DNA of 16,578 nt, taken from contig JBFMFE010000189.1 of assembly GCA_040752295.1 (NCBI GenBank), forward strand, positions 1 to 16,578, read 5' to 3'. Shown here one piece after another: positions 7,927-15,182 of the stretch (position 1 is the first letter of the stretch; every line of letters starts with the position of its first letter). A program made the translations under genes and the position numbers. The notes beneath the pieces are model-generated. The model worked only from the letters and a program-made list of their open reading frames with translations, was not told the origin of the DNA and did not search any database. The DNA comes from JBFMFE01 sp040752295. GTDB taxonomy: Bacteria; UBP15; UBA6099; JBFMBQ01.

Positions 7927-8302
7927 CAGGACGACGATCGCCGCCGGGCTGATAGTCTTCGCCGCGCTCGCGCTGTTTCCCGTCTGGTGGAACATCGTGT
8001 CCGCCGGGAGCGGCTCGCCGCCGGAGCTGGAGATTCCAGCGGGCGCGAAGAGGTGCGTCGAGGACAAGGCGTTCATGACCGCCCGTCACATGGAGCTTCT
8101 CGACAGGTGGCGCGACGAGGTCGTCCGGCAGGGAAAGTCAACCTACACGTCGGTCTCCACGGGCGAAACGTACGAAATGAGCCTCACGAAAACCTGCATG
8201 GAGTGCCATCCCGACAGGGACGCGTTCTGCGACAGGTGCCACGCGTACGCCGGCGTGCATCCCTACTGCTGGGACTGTCACATGGAGCCGAAGGGGGATT
8301 GA
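7919..8302 (+). CDS. dsrJ: DsrJ, periplasmic triheme cytochrome c of DsrMKJOP
   Basis: This 127-residue protein has one N-terminal hydrophobic segment (about 8-28) that can be an uncleaved anchor, then a periplasmic domain with three CxxCH motifs at 93-97 (CMECH), 104-108 (CDRCH) and 117-121 (CWDCH). C46 in AKRCVEDK fits the unusual cysteine heme ligand known in DsrJ, and H57 and M53 or M58 are candidate distal ligands. The gene overlaps dsrK by 8 bases. Its exact redox partner in living cells is not settled in the literature I know. Confidence 0.94.
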   Translation: MRDRTTIAAGLIVFAALALFPVWWNIVSAGSGSPPELEIPAGAKRCVEDKAFMTARHMELLDRWRDEVVRQGKSTYTSVSTGETYEMSLTKTCMECHPDRDAFCDRCHAYAGVHPYCWDCHMEPKGD

Positions 8303-8305
8303 CCG

Positions 8306-9088
8306 GTGGGAGAGACGAGGCGCGGGTTCCTTAAGAAGGCAGGGTACGCGGCACTGGGACTCGGATGCGGTCTCCCCCTTTTCGGCGCCGCCGCCCTCGG
8401 CGAGAGGCGTGCGCGCCCGCGGACTCCCGCAAAACAGTTGGGGCTTGTGATTGACGTCCGCAAATGCATGGACGGGCGCGTGGCGCGCGCCGCGATCGAG
8501 GCGTGCCACAGCGAACACAACGTACCGTTCATCTCCGACCCCCTCGAGGAAGTCAAGTGGGTCTGGACCGAGCCGTTCGAGCGCGCCTTTCCCGACCAGG
8601 CGCACGGGCGCGCCCCGGAGTTCCTGAGGGAAAACCCCGTCCTCGTGCTGTGCAACCACTGCTCGGACCCGCCGTGCGTGAGGGTGTGCCCCACGAAAGC
8701 CACCTGGAAGCGCAGGAGCGACGGCGTCGTGATGATGGACATGCACAGGTGCATCGGGTGCAGGTACTGCATGGCGGCGTGCCCGTACGGCGCCCGGAGC
8801 TTCAACTGGAGAGACCCGCGCGCACACCTTACAGACGTCCGAGCGGAATACCCCACCCGGACGGCGGGGGTTGTGGAGAAGTGCACTTTCTGCGACGAGA
8901 GGCTGAGGGAGGGGCGCGAACCGGCGTGCGTCGAGGCGGTGCGCTGTGTCCCCGGCGCGGACGGCGCGATGACCTTCGGCGACGTCTCCGACCCCGAGTC
9001 GGAAGCGAGCCGTCTGCTTCGCGCGAAATTCACGATATGCAGGAGGGTCGAACTGGGCACGGGACCGAACGTTTTCTATATCGTGTGA
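8306..9088 (+). CDS. dsrO: DsrO, periplasmic [4Fe-4S] subunit of DsrMKJOP
   Basis: This 260-residue iron-sulfur protein is exported by the Tat system: the N-terminus has TRRGFLKKAG (4-13) followed by a hydrophobic stretch. It should pass electrons between DsrJ and the quinone-linked DsrP. Three cluster motifs are clear: C116/C119/C124/C128, C149/C152/C155/C159 and C193/C196/C208/C214. A fourth, nearest the N-terminus, keeps only C54 and C67 and probably binds no cluster by itself, which agrees with three clusters described for the family. The start is GTG 8306, with GGGGG 8 bases upstream and 3 bases after the dsrJ stop. Confidence 0.94.
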   Translation: MGETRRGFLKKAGYAALGLGCGLPLFGAAALGERRARPRTPAKQLGLVIDVRKCMDGRVARAAIEACHSEHNVPFISDPLEEVKWVWTEPFERAFPDQAHGRAPEFLRENPVLVLCNHCSDPPCVRVCPTKATWKRRSDGVVMMDMHRCIGCRYCMAACPYGARSFNWRDPRAHLTDVRAEYPTRTAGVVEKCTFCDERLREGREPACVEAVRCVPGADGAMTFGDVSDPESEASRLLRAKFTICRRVELGTGPNVFYIV

Positions 9089-9115
9089 ACCGTCGCCCGG
9101 AAGGCGTGAACGCGA

Positions 9116-9142
9116 CCTGTCTGCCGTGGCGGCACGGGCAGG
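9116..9142. repeat. short palindromic repeat between dsrO and dsrP
   Basis: In the 85-base gap between dsrO and dsrP lies an imperfect nested palindrome. The inner part is TGCCG-TGG-CGGCA and the outer arms are CCTGTC and GGCAGG. Its arms resemble the TGCCTGT...ACAGGCA repeat at 111-131. It is the only sizeable gap in dsrMKJOP. It could be a transcript-processing or stability element, or a dispersed repeat that has landed there. Confidence 0.45.
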
Positions 9143-9173
9143 GCGGCGGAGAGATCGGACGGGGAATGAAACG

Positions 9174-10331
9174 ATGATCGAAAACGCGTTTCGCGGGAGC
9201 GGAAAATACTGGGCGCTCGTGGGTTTCTGGGCGCTCGTCATAGCGGCGGGACTTGCCGCATACGGCGTCCAGCTCCGCGAGGGGCTGACCGTCACGGGGA
9301 TGAGCCGGGACGTCTCCTGGGGGCTTTACATCTCGCAGTTCACGTTTCTCGTCGGCGTCGCCGCCTCGGCGGTGATGGTGGTTCTGCCGTACTATCTTCA
9401 CGATCACAGGGTTTTCGGCAGGACGGTCATACTCGGAGAGTTCCTCGCTGTGTCCGCCGTGCTGATGTGCATGCTGTTCGTGTTCGTGGACATGGGACAG
9501 CCCGCGCGGGTGGTGAACGTGCTCCTGTATCCGACGCTCAACTCGGTCATGTTCTGGGACATGATGGTGCTTTCGGGGTACCTTCTGATAAACCTCGTTA
9601 TCGGTTTCGTGAGTCTCGAGTCCGAGCGCAGGGGCGTGCCCCCGCCGCGGTGGGCGAGACCCGTGATCTACCTTTCGATACCCTGGGCGGTGAGCATACA
9701 CACCGTGACGGCGTTTTTGTACTCGGGTCTCGAGGCGCGACCGTTCTGGATGACCGCCATACTCGCGCCGCGGTTTTTAGCCTCGGCGTTCGCATCGGGA
9801 CCCAGCCTGCTGATTATCCTCATCATGATAGTGCGCAGGTTTTCGAGGTTCGACCCCGGCAGGGAAGCCATCCGGACGCTCGGCGTGATAGTGACGTACG
9901 CAATGTGCACGAACGTCTTCTTCGTGCTCGTCGAGCTTTTCACGACGCTGTACAGCGGGATACCCCACCACCTTCACCACTTCGAGTACCTTTTTGTGGG
10001 GCTCGAGGGGAGGGGTGCGCTCGCCCCCTGGATGTGGGTGAGCCAGGGGCTTGCCGCCGCCGCGGTCGCGCTTCTGCTGTTTCCCGGCGTGCGGAGGCGC
10101 GAAAACGTCCTCGCCGCCGTGTGCGCCGCCGTCATCGCGGCGATCTGGATAGAGAAGGGCATGGGGCTGGTCATCACCGGTTTCATCCCCTCCACCCTCG
10201 GAAGGATCACCGAGTACGCGCCCACGCTGCCCGAGGTCATGGTCACGCTCGGCGTGTACGGGGTCGGTTTTCTCGCCCTCACGGTTCTTTATAAAATGGT
10301 CATCGGAGTGCGTGAAAGAGCCGCCGCGTAA
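9174..10331 (+). CDS. dsrP: DsrP, NrfD/PsrC-type integral membrane subunit
   Basis: This quinone-interacting membrane subunit partners DsrO. It belongs to the NrfD family and has about ten hydrophobic segments spread over 385 residues, with no cofactor motifs, as usual for the family. I choose ATG 9174, preceded by GGGGA at 8 bases. A GTG at 9126 would be longer but would translate the palindromic repeat into an Arg-rich extension. Conserved-looking stretches include SRDVSWGLYISQFTFLVG and the region PHHLHHFEYLFVG. It is followed after 74 bases by the ferredoxin gene. Confidence 0.94.
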   Translation: MIENAFRGSGKYWALVGFWALVIAAGLAAYGVQLREGLTVTGMSRDVSWGLYISQFTFLVGVAASAVMVVLPYYLHDHRVFGRTVILGEFLAVSAVLMCMLFVFVDMGQPARVVNVLLYPTLNSVMFWDMMVLSGYLLINLVIGFVSLESERRGVPPPRWARPVIYLSIPWAVSIHTVTAFLYSGLEARPFWMTAILAPRFLASAFASGPSLLIILIMIVRRFSRFDPGREAIRTLGVIVTYAMCTNVFFVLVELFTTLYSGIPHHLHHFEYLFVGLEGRGALAPWMWVSQGLAAAAVALLLFPGVRRRENVLAAVCAAVIAAIWIEKGMGLVITGFIPSTLGRITEYAPTLPEVMVTLGVYGVGFLALTVLYKMVIGVRERAAA

Positions 10332-10405
10332 AATTTTTCCCGCGGCGCCGGAAAATTCTTATAATATGAAAAACATACGCGAGGAAAGGACGTGACGAAA
10401 AAAAC

Positions 10406-10591
10406 ATGTGGAAGGTAACGGTTGACGCCGACAAGTGCGACGCCTGCGAGTCGTGCATCGAGAACTGCCCGGTGGAAGTCTTCAAGATGAAGGACGGGAA
10501 ATCCGTCCCCGTGAACATGGACGACTGCACGGGATGCGAGACCTGCGTCGAATCCTGCGAGCAGAACGCCATCACCGTCGCCGAGATGTGA
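10406..10591 (+). CDS. small 2[4Fe-4S] ferredoxin
   Basis: This 61-residue bacterial-type ferredoxin has two CxxCxxCxxxC motifs: C11/C14/C17/C21 followed by Pro, and C41/C44/C47/C51 followed by Glu instead of the usual Pro. It lies at the end of the dsr operon before the terminator and could supply electrons to DsrAB or to DsrK, but this is inferred. The ATG is about 15 bases from the purine-rich GAGGAAAGGA, longer than usual. A GTG at 10392 has better spacing but gives only an 8-codon frame. A lone TATAAT-like -10 at 10360-10365 has no good -35, so the gene is probably read with the operon. Confidence 0.93.
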   Translation: MWKVTVDADKCDACESCIENCPVEVFKMKDGKSVPVNMDDCTGCETCVESCEQNAITVAEM

Positions 10592-10628
10592 GAACGGGAA
10601 ACGGGTTCCCGCCGCGAGAGGCATGACG

Positions 10629-10659
10629 CCCGGACGCCGCACGGCGTCCGGGTTTGTTT
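10629..10659 (+). terminator. Rho-independent terminator of the dsr operon
   Basis: A perfect 11-bp stem, CCCGGACGCCG (10629-10639) and CGGCGTCCGGG (10642-10652), has a 2-base apex (in practice the top pairs open to form a tetraloop). It is followed by TTTGTTT. It lies 38 bases past the ferredoxin stop and marks the end of the dsr transcript. Confidence 0.93.
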
Positions 10660-10708
10660 ACCCCGAATTATTCATGACCTTTGAAAAATCCGGGGTGGGA
10701 TAATTCTT

Positions 10709-10725
10709 TTCACCCGTTGGGTGAA
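10709..10725. repeat. small palindrome in AT-rich gap
   Basis: TTCACCC and GGGTGAA pair perfectly round a GTT loop. No T-run follows on either strand at once. It lies in the 220-base gap (10660-10880) between the dsr terminator and the methyltransferase gene, in which I see no gene. Confidence 0.35.
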
Positions 10726-10795
10726 CTTCCTTTCAGCCTTGATTTTTTATTTTTTCTCTATGATGATCGGTTCAGGAAGCTCTTTTCTTCAGATG

Positions 10796-10836
10796 GGAGT
10801 GTGAATAATCCTAGTAAGATTATATTTTGACACTCC
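10796..10836. repeat. interrupted inverted repeat downstream of methyltransferase
   Basis: GGAGTGT (10796-10802) pairs with ACACTCC (10830-10836), and inside it ATAATC (10805-10810) pairs with GATTAT (10818-10823), giving one long two-part hairpin. It lies 45 bases past the methyltransferase stop. It could end that transcript, but no T-tract follows the stem on the minus strand. It could also be the end of an inserted element. Confidence 0.4.
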
Positions 10837-10880
10837 GCGTCTTTGCCGTTTTAACAATGTGCCGCTCCAAAACCTTTCAT

Positions 10881-11702
10881 TTATTCATGTTTCAACATGG
10901 AAACAGCAACCCCGAAAATATTTCTATGGGACTCAGGATGCTTTGCAAATCTCATAAAAATTGGTGGTTCATGTTCATACAAAGTAGAGGTTTCGATATG
11001 TACGATTTCATATCCAGCTCTACGAAAAATCTTTTCTAACTGCTCTTTTGTGGTAGGATTGCAGTGAGCGCTTTTTTCAATCATCTCGCTGTATGTTTTT
11101 CCTTTCTTTAGCAATAAAACAATGTCTATAAGATAAGAATATATTTTAATAATTCTCTTAAATACTGAATTGGGCAGCAGGTTAAACAATTCAAGAGGAT
11201 ATCTCAGAAACGAAGGTCCGCGAAAAATGTAGTCATATTTTGTGGGGCAGGTATGAAAAACGATACTACCATTATTTTTCAGCCTGGCTCGAATTGAAGA
11301 CAAAAGAGAACCAAGTTCATCATCATGCAAATGTTCAAAAATATCAAAACATATTGCTATGTCAATGGCCGGAATATTTAGTGATTTATCAGCGATATCG
11401 CCACATAAAAATGAAGTATTAATACGCTCTTCGTTAGCAAGCTGCTCAGCAATCTTCAATGCTTCCTTATCAAAATCAATACCAAACGTATTATATCCTT
11501 TTTTTGCGAACTCAATGGCAAATGTCCCTATCGAACAACCTATATCAGCGACTGTAATTTCAAAATTATCTGTATTTGGAATACAAACATACTGATCCAC
11601 TAAATCAAATGCCAAACCGATTCTTGTTTTCCAATGATTATTAAATCTATTACGGTACTTCTCAGCTTGGATGAGTTGATACTCTTTTCCGTAGTTATAC
11701 AA
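10881..11702 (-). CDS. class I SAM-dependent methyltransferase, AT-rich and probably acquired
   Basis: This is a Rossmann-fold methyltransferase of about 273 residues. Motif I is VADIGCSIGTFAIEFA (51-66), the acidic loop is GIDFDKEA (74-81), and further motifs are CGDIAD (100-105) and CFDIFEHLHDDE (118-129). The substrate is unknown; such UbiG/Methyltransf_11-like enzymes often work on sugars or lipids. The gene is much more AT-rich than its neighbours and stands alone between the dsr terminator and the rplY cluster, which suggests lateral transfer. The only ordinary start is TTG 11702, without a good ribosome binding site. The frame stays open 69 bases upstream to a TAG inside the promoter -10, with protein-like sequence (KGKDNIAKIIKDT). 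An ATC at 11724-11726 does have a good AAAGGA upstream. The true N-terminus is therefore uncertain. Confidence 0.8.
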   Translation of the reverse strand: MYNYGKEYQLIQAEKYRNRFNNHWKTRIGLAFDLVDQYVCIPNTDNFEITVADIGCSIGTFAIEFAKKGYNTFGIDFDKEALKIAEQLANEERINTSFLCGDIADKSLNIPAIDIAICFDIFEHLHDDELGSLLSSIRARLKNNGSIVFHTCPTKYDYIFRGPSFLRYPLELFNLLPNSVFKRIIKIYSYLIDIVLLLKKGKTYSEMIEKSAHCNPTTKEQLEKIFRRAGYEIVHIETSTLYEHEPPIFMRFAKHPESHRNIFGVAVSMLKHE

Positions 11703-11768
11703 CGTGTCTTTTATTATTTTAGCGATGTTGTCCTTTCCTTTCGTTGAAGTAGGAATGACTCCTGCGCT

Positions 11769-11797
11769 ATTCTAATCAGCCGCCTTCTTTCTGTCAA
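11769..11797 (-). promoter_or_regulatory. sigma70-type promoter of the methyltransferase gene
   Basis: On the minus strand TTGACA (11797-11792) and TAGAAT (11774-11769) are separated by exactly 17 bases. Transcription would start near 11762, about 60 bases before the TTG codon. The promoter lies at the right edge of the AT-rich islet. Confidence 0.7.
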
Positions 11798-11906
11798 GAG
11801 ATTTTTGCCGCAAACGCAATTCCGCATGAAAGAAAAAATGGGATAACTGGGGCAGGGTGCAATCCCGAAAAGTTGAATTGGTTTCAGGGGGGAAACTTCT
11901 GATAAG

Positions 11907-12006
11907 AGGCGCGGAGCGCTTTGGAGTGCGGAGATTTATCACCGCTTTGCCTTTGCCGGCGATTAATCGCCGGCATTGAAAGCGGCGCTGAAGCGCCGCA
12001 GTCCAA
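11907..12006 (+). repeat. mosaic palindromic repeat, copy A
   Basis: A block of about 100 bases begins with GCGCTTTGGAGTGCGG and ends with GCCGCAGTCCAAA. Inside are a perfect 20-base palindrome (GCCGGCGATTAATCGCCGGC, 11955-11974) and a hairpin GCGGCGC-TGAA-GCGCCGC (11982-11999). Both ends recur in reverse orientation at 15697-15910 with different palindromes between them, so this is a modular dispersed repeat. It fills part of the 517-base gap (11703-12219). The stretch 11798-11906 shows nothing I can name. Confidence 0.6.
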
Positions 12007-12098
12007 ATCAGAAAAAGCTGCTCCAACAAAGGCTTTTTTGCCGTGGGGGACATTGTCGGGACAGGTTCTTCCGGAACAGATCAGGTTTACAATGCGTT

Positions 12099-12216
12099 TC
12101 AGAAACTGAAGAACACGCCCCGGGTGCGGCGCGAGCGCGTCGAGGTCGCCGCGGCGCATGCGGTCGGTGTTGTTGCCGGCTGGTTTTGCGCCCGACCGCT
12201 GAAGCGAGGGCGCCCG
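12099..12216 (-). pseudogene. fragment of a second B12-binding radical SAM gene
   Basis: Read on the minus strand, this stretch encodes SGAKPAGNNTDRMRRGDLDALAPHPGR, which aligns with RDGATPTHNPDRMHHADLDALAPPARR in the linker (about 152-178) of the intact radical SAM protein next door. At DNA level 12128-12148 and 13127-13147 are identical over 21 bases. The fragment lacks the iron-sulfur motif and both gene ends, and runs into the mosaic repeat. It is a remnant of a paralogue or of a duplication. Confidence 0.65.
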
Positions 12217-12219
12217 CTC

Positions 12220-13647
12220 TTATTTTTTCCGTACCGCGCCCTTCGTCAGCCGGCGCAGCGTCTTCGCGCCGCTAATGAAACGGTGCGGCAGCGCCGCGAG
12301 GATGCGGTACTTGAGCCGCCGCGCTCCGCGCGACGTGCCCGCGAACAGCCGGTAGTATTCCCTGTCTATCAGGGCCTCCACTTCGCTCCCCGTCAGGTGC
12401 CTCGTGCGCGGGATCAGCATCTCGCCGTCCTGCCAGTCGTACTCGACCAGCCCCTCTCTGATCATCTCGAAATAGGTGTCGGAAACGGGGATGCCTATGA
12501 ACCGCACGACGCACGCGTTCAGCCGTGCGTGCGGATTTTCCAGCGTCAGCCTCCGCACGAACGCGAACGTGTTGCGCACGTCGTCGGCGTTTTCGTTCAG
12601 CACCCCCGCCATGAAACCCCCGCTCCACTTCATTCCGTACCTCTCGAAGACGCGCACCGTCTCGAGTGTGTCCTCCACGCGCAGCCCCTTTTTCAGGTAC
12701 TTCAGCGTGTGGTCGTTCGCGCTCTCGAAGCCGCATGAGATTCCGGCGCAGCCCGCCTCCTTCATACGCTTCACCAGCTCATCCGTGATGCTGGCGACGC
12801 GGCTCTGGCATATCCACGGAAGGCGCAGTTCCTCGAGGGCGTCGCACATCTCGAAGACCCATTTTTTGTTGATCGTGAAGTTGTCCTCGCGGAAGTGGAT
12901 GCCCTTCGTGCCGCAGGTGTTCATCATGAACTTTATTTCCTCGATCACCCTTTCCGGCTTGCGCGTCCTGTAGGAACCTTTCCAGAAGTACTTTGAGGAG
13001 CAGAACCTGCACGCCGCGGGGCAACCGCGGGACGCCGTGACCACGTCGGTCGGACCGCCGGGGTCGGCGTCGAAGTTGCGCATGTCGCGTCTGTAGTCGG
13101 CGATGTTGATCAGGCGGCGCGCCGGCGGCGCGAGCGCGTCGAGGTCGGCGTGGTGCATCCGGTCGGGGTTGTGCGTCGGCGTCGCGCCGTCCCGCCAGCT
13201 CACGCCGGGTATGCCCGCCGGGCTGCGCCCCGCCTCAAGGGCGTCGAGCAGTTCCTGGGTCGTGGTCTCGCCCTCGCCGCGCACGAGGAAGTCGAAGTGC
13301 TCTATGTGCTTTTCCGGGCGCACGGTCGCGTTGGGACCGCCGTACAGCGTCCGTATCCCGCGCTTTCTGAGCCGCGCGGACACCTCTCGCGCCTGCGGAA
13401 AATCGCAGAACGTGCCGCCGAATCCCACCACGTCGGGGTTCCGCTCCAGCGCCCATCGCTCCACCTCGTCGTTGCTCATGTTCTTGTTGCTCGCGTCCAG
13501 AAACGACACCTCGTGCGAAAGATTTCCGCACACGTACAGCATTCCGAGCGGCACGATGTCCTTCCCGCGGTACGTGGGAACGTACCTGAAATTTCTCACC
13601 AGATCGGAGTACTCCACCTGGTTGGGGTATATCAGGGCTATTCGCAT
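12220..13647 (-). CDS. B12-binding-domain radical SAM protein, function unknown
   Basis: This protein of 475 residues has a cobalamin-binding-like N-terminal domain (about 1-140; VVGFGGTFCDF, YGGPNATVRPE, DFLVRGEGETT). A radical SAM core follows, with C209, C213 and C216 (GCPAACRFC) binding the [4Fe-4S] cluster and SAM, then GIHFREDNFTINKKW, SRVASITDELVKRMKEAGC and GFESANDHTLKYLKKG. The classical DxHxxG cobalamin-ligand motif is not visible, so cobalamin may bind base-off without a histidine, or not at all. The family includes methylases and cyclases (BchE-like). The substrate cannot be told. The ATG lies inside the end of pth, overlapping by 10 bases, so the two are cotranscribed. The C-terminus is basic. 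Confidence 0.88.
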   Translation of the reverse strand: MRIALIYPNQVEYSDLVRNFRYVPTYRGKDIVPLGMLYVCGNLSHEVSFLDASNKNMSNDEVERWALERNPDVVGFGGTFCDFPQAREVSARLRKRGIRTLYGGPNATVRPEKHIEHFDFLVRGEGETTTQELLDALEAGRSPAGIPGVSWRDGATPTHNPDRMHHADLDALAPPARRLINIADYRRDMRNFDADPGGPTDVVTASRGCPAACRFCSSKYFWKGSYRTRKPERVIEEIKFMMNTCGTKGIHFREDNFTINKKWVFEMCDALEELRLPWICQSRVASITDELVKRMKEAGCAGISCGFESANDHTLKYLKKGLRVEDTLETVRVFERYGMKWSGGFMAGVLNENADDVRNTFAFVRRLTLENPHARLNACVVRFIGIPVSDTYFEMIREGLVEYDWQDGEMLIPRTRHLTGSEVEALIDREYYRLFAGTSRGARRLKYRILAALPHRFISGAKTLRRLTKGAVRKK

Positions 13648-14225
13648 TTCGTGGAAGTCGGCGTCCGCCGGTTGTACCTGTTCATCGCCTCGTCAATGCC
13701 GAGCCGTACCCACGTCTCCACCGCCTCCGCCGCCGTCGCGACTACGTCGCCGAGGCGCTCGCGCTCCTCTTTCGTGAACGGCGACAGCACGTAGTCCTCG
13801 AGCTGCTCGCCGCCGGCGTTCGCGCCGATGCCCACCCTCAGCCGCGGCGCCGTTTCCGCGCCGAACACGCGTATCAGCGACTCCATCCCCCTGTGACCGC
13901 CGTGTGAACCGCTCCTGCGGAACCTCAGCGCCCCGAACGGAAGCGCCGAATCGTCGTACACGACGAGAAGCCGGTTTTCCGGCTTGAGCATCTCGCCGCG
14001 CAGACCCGCAAGCGCCTCGCCGCTGCGGTTCATGAAAAGGAGCGGCTTCACGATCGCCGCCCTCGCGCCCTCGATCTCGACCTCGCGCACGCTCGCGGCG
14101 CGCGTCCGCTTCCCCGACACGGTACGGTTCCGCGCCGCAAGCTCGTCCGCGACCATGTAACCCATGTTGTGACGCGTCAGGCGGTATCTTCGACCCGGGT
14201 TTCCAAGCCCAACCACGTATATCAT
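13638..14225 (-). CDS. pth: peptidyl-tRNA hydrolase
   Basis: This enzyme frees tRNA from peptidyl-tRNA that drops off the ribosome. At 195 residues it has the usual length. The expected active-site residues are present: N9 in VGLGNPG, the catalytic H19 followed by N20 (TRHNMG), M65-N66 (LFMNRSGE), D91 (VYDDSALPFG), H111 (GSHGGHRG) and RLRVGIG (128-134). The asparagine that normally follows the last histidine (GGHNG) is arginine here. The ATG at 14225 has only a weak ribosome binding site. It lies downstream of rplY, a common pairing, with 193 bases between them, and overlaps the radical SAM gene. Confidence 0.96.
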   Translation of the reverse strand: MIYVVGLGNPGRRYRLTRHNMGYMVADELAARNRTVSGKRTRAASVREVEIEGARAAIVKPLLFMNRSGEALAGLRGEMLKPENRLLVVYDDSALPFGALRFRRSGSHGGHRGMESLIRVFGAETAPRLRVGIGANAGGEQLEDYVLSPFTKEERERLGDVVATAAEAVETWVRLGIDEAMNRYNRRTPTSTKCE

Positions 14226-14418
14226 CGAAAACGACTTGCCAGCTGCCCCGGCTCCCGTCCCCTCCCCTGCCCTCTATCCCTCTCTTTCCCCGGACTATTC
14301 AAACAGCGTGTATAATTCGGGACCTCTCTACCTTCCGCTCTCCTCCCGCTTCAATCCCCGCAAATTGGAGCGCCGTATATCGGACGCACGGAATCGGCGG
14401 CGCGGCGAAGTCGCGTCT

Positions 14419-15162
14419 TCATTTCTTCTCGGTTTTCCTGTCCGGGGCTTCGGCTTTAGATTCTCTTTTCTTATCCGCCGCCTCCGCCTTCGCATGTTTC
14501 TTCTCCTCTTCCTCCCCTTCCTTCTTTTCCGCCTCCGCGCCTTCGGCAGGCGCCGCCTCCACAGCCTCCGCCGGTTTCTCCTCGACCTTCGCCGGCGCAA
14601 CGACGCTCGCGATCACCTCGTCGGCTTCCGCCAGAACCGCTATCCCCTCGCCGAAGATCAGTTCGCGCACCGTCACCGCGTCGCCGATCCCGCATCCGCC
14701 GACGTCCACCTGAACGCTTTCCGGTATGTTGTCCGGCAGGCACTCCACGGCTATCTCGCTGACGTTCTGCTGTATGATTCCGCCGGTCCTCTTCACCAGT
14801 TCGGCGTTGAGAAGCTCAACGGGCACCTTCACCTCGACCTTTTTGTCGAGTGACACGCGCAGGAGGTCAACGTGGAGAAGTTCCCTCGAGATCGTCTCGT
14901 GCTGGATTTCCTTGAACATCGCGAGCTGGGGCTTGCCCGCCGCGCCGTCAACGGCGAGGGCGAGGATGGCGCGCTCGCCCCCCCGCGCCGCGAGCGCCCG
15001 TTCGACCTGGGCGAGGTCCAGCGTGAGCGTCACCGGGGCGCCGCCCTCGCCGTAGAGGACCGCCGGCAGCCCGCCGCTTCGTCTCAGCGCGCGCGCCGCG
15101 CCCTTGCCCCTTTCGCTCCGCGCCTCGGCGCGTATGTCAACCGTCTTCGTCTTCGCCTTCAT
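14419..15162 (-). CDS. rplY: 50S ribosomal protein L25 (general stress protein Ctc type)
   Basis: This is the 5S rRNA-binding protein L25 in its two-domain Ctc/TL5 form, 247 residues. The N-terminal L25 domain (about 1-92) starts KTVDIRAEARSERGKGAARALRRSG and includes LPAVLYGEG. The C-terminal domain runs to about 187 (VKVPVELLNAE, VECLPDNIPESVQVDV). A long tail (188-247) is almost only Glu, Lys and Ala and probably disordered. I choose ATG 15162, with GGGGGCGATGAG before it. The frame extends further up, but that part is the repeat array. The gap to pth (14226-14418) is rich in pyrimidines on the plus strand and holds no gene I can support. Confidence 0.95.
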   Translation of the reverse strand: MKAKTKTVDIRAEARSERGKGAARALRRSGGLPAVLYGEGGAPVTLTLDLAQVERALAARGGERAILALAVDGAAGKPQLAMFKEIQHETISRELLHVDLLRVSLDKKVEVKVPVELLNAELVKRTGGIIQQNVSEIAVECLPDNIPESVQVDVGGCGIGDAVTVRELIFGEGIAVLAEADEVIASVVAPAKVEEKPAEAVEAAPAEGAEAEKKEGEEEEKKHAKAEAADKKRESKAEAPDRKTEKK

Positions 15163-15182
15163 CTCATCGCCCCCATGTAAAA

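Noticed and set aside
6193..8076. Minus-strand open frame of 627 codons across dsrK
   Set aside because: Its composition is the mirror of dsrK, which is certain, and no domain is recognisable.
9126..9173. Upstream GTG start for dsrP
   Set aside because: It would add an Arg-rich stretch encoded by the palindrome; ATG 9174 has a good ribosome binding site.
12203..12228. Plus-strand terminator (AGCGAGGGC/GCCCGCT then T-run)
   Set aside because: The stem has a bulge and no loop, no plus-strand gene precedes it, and the T-run is part of the radical SAM C-terminal codons.
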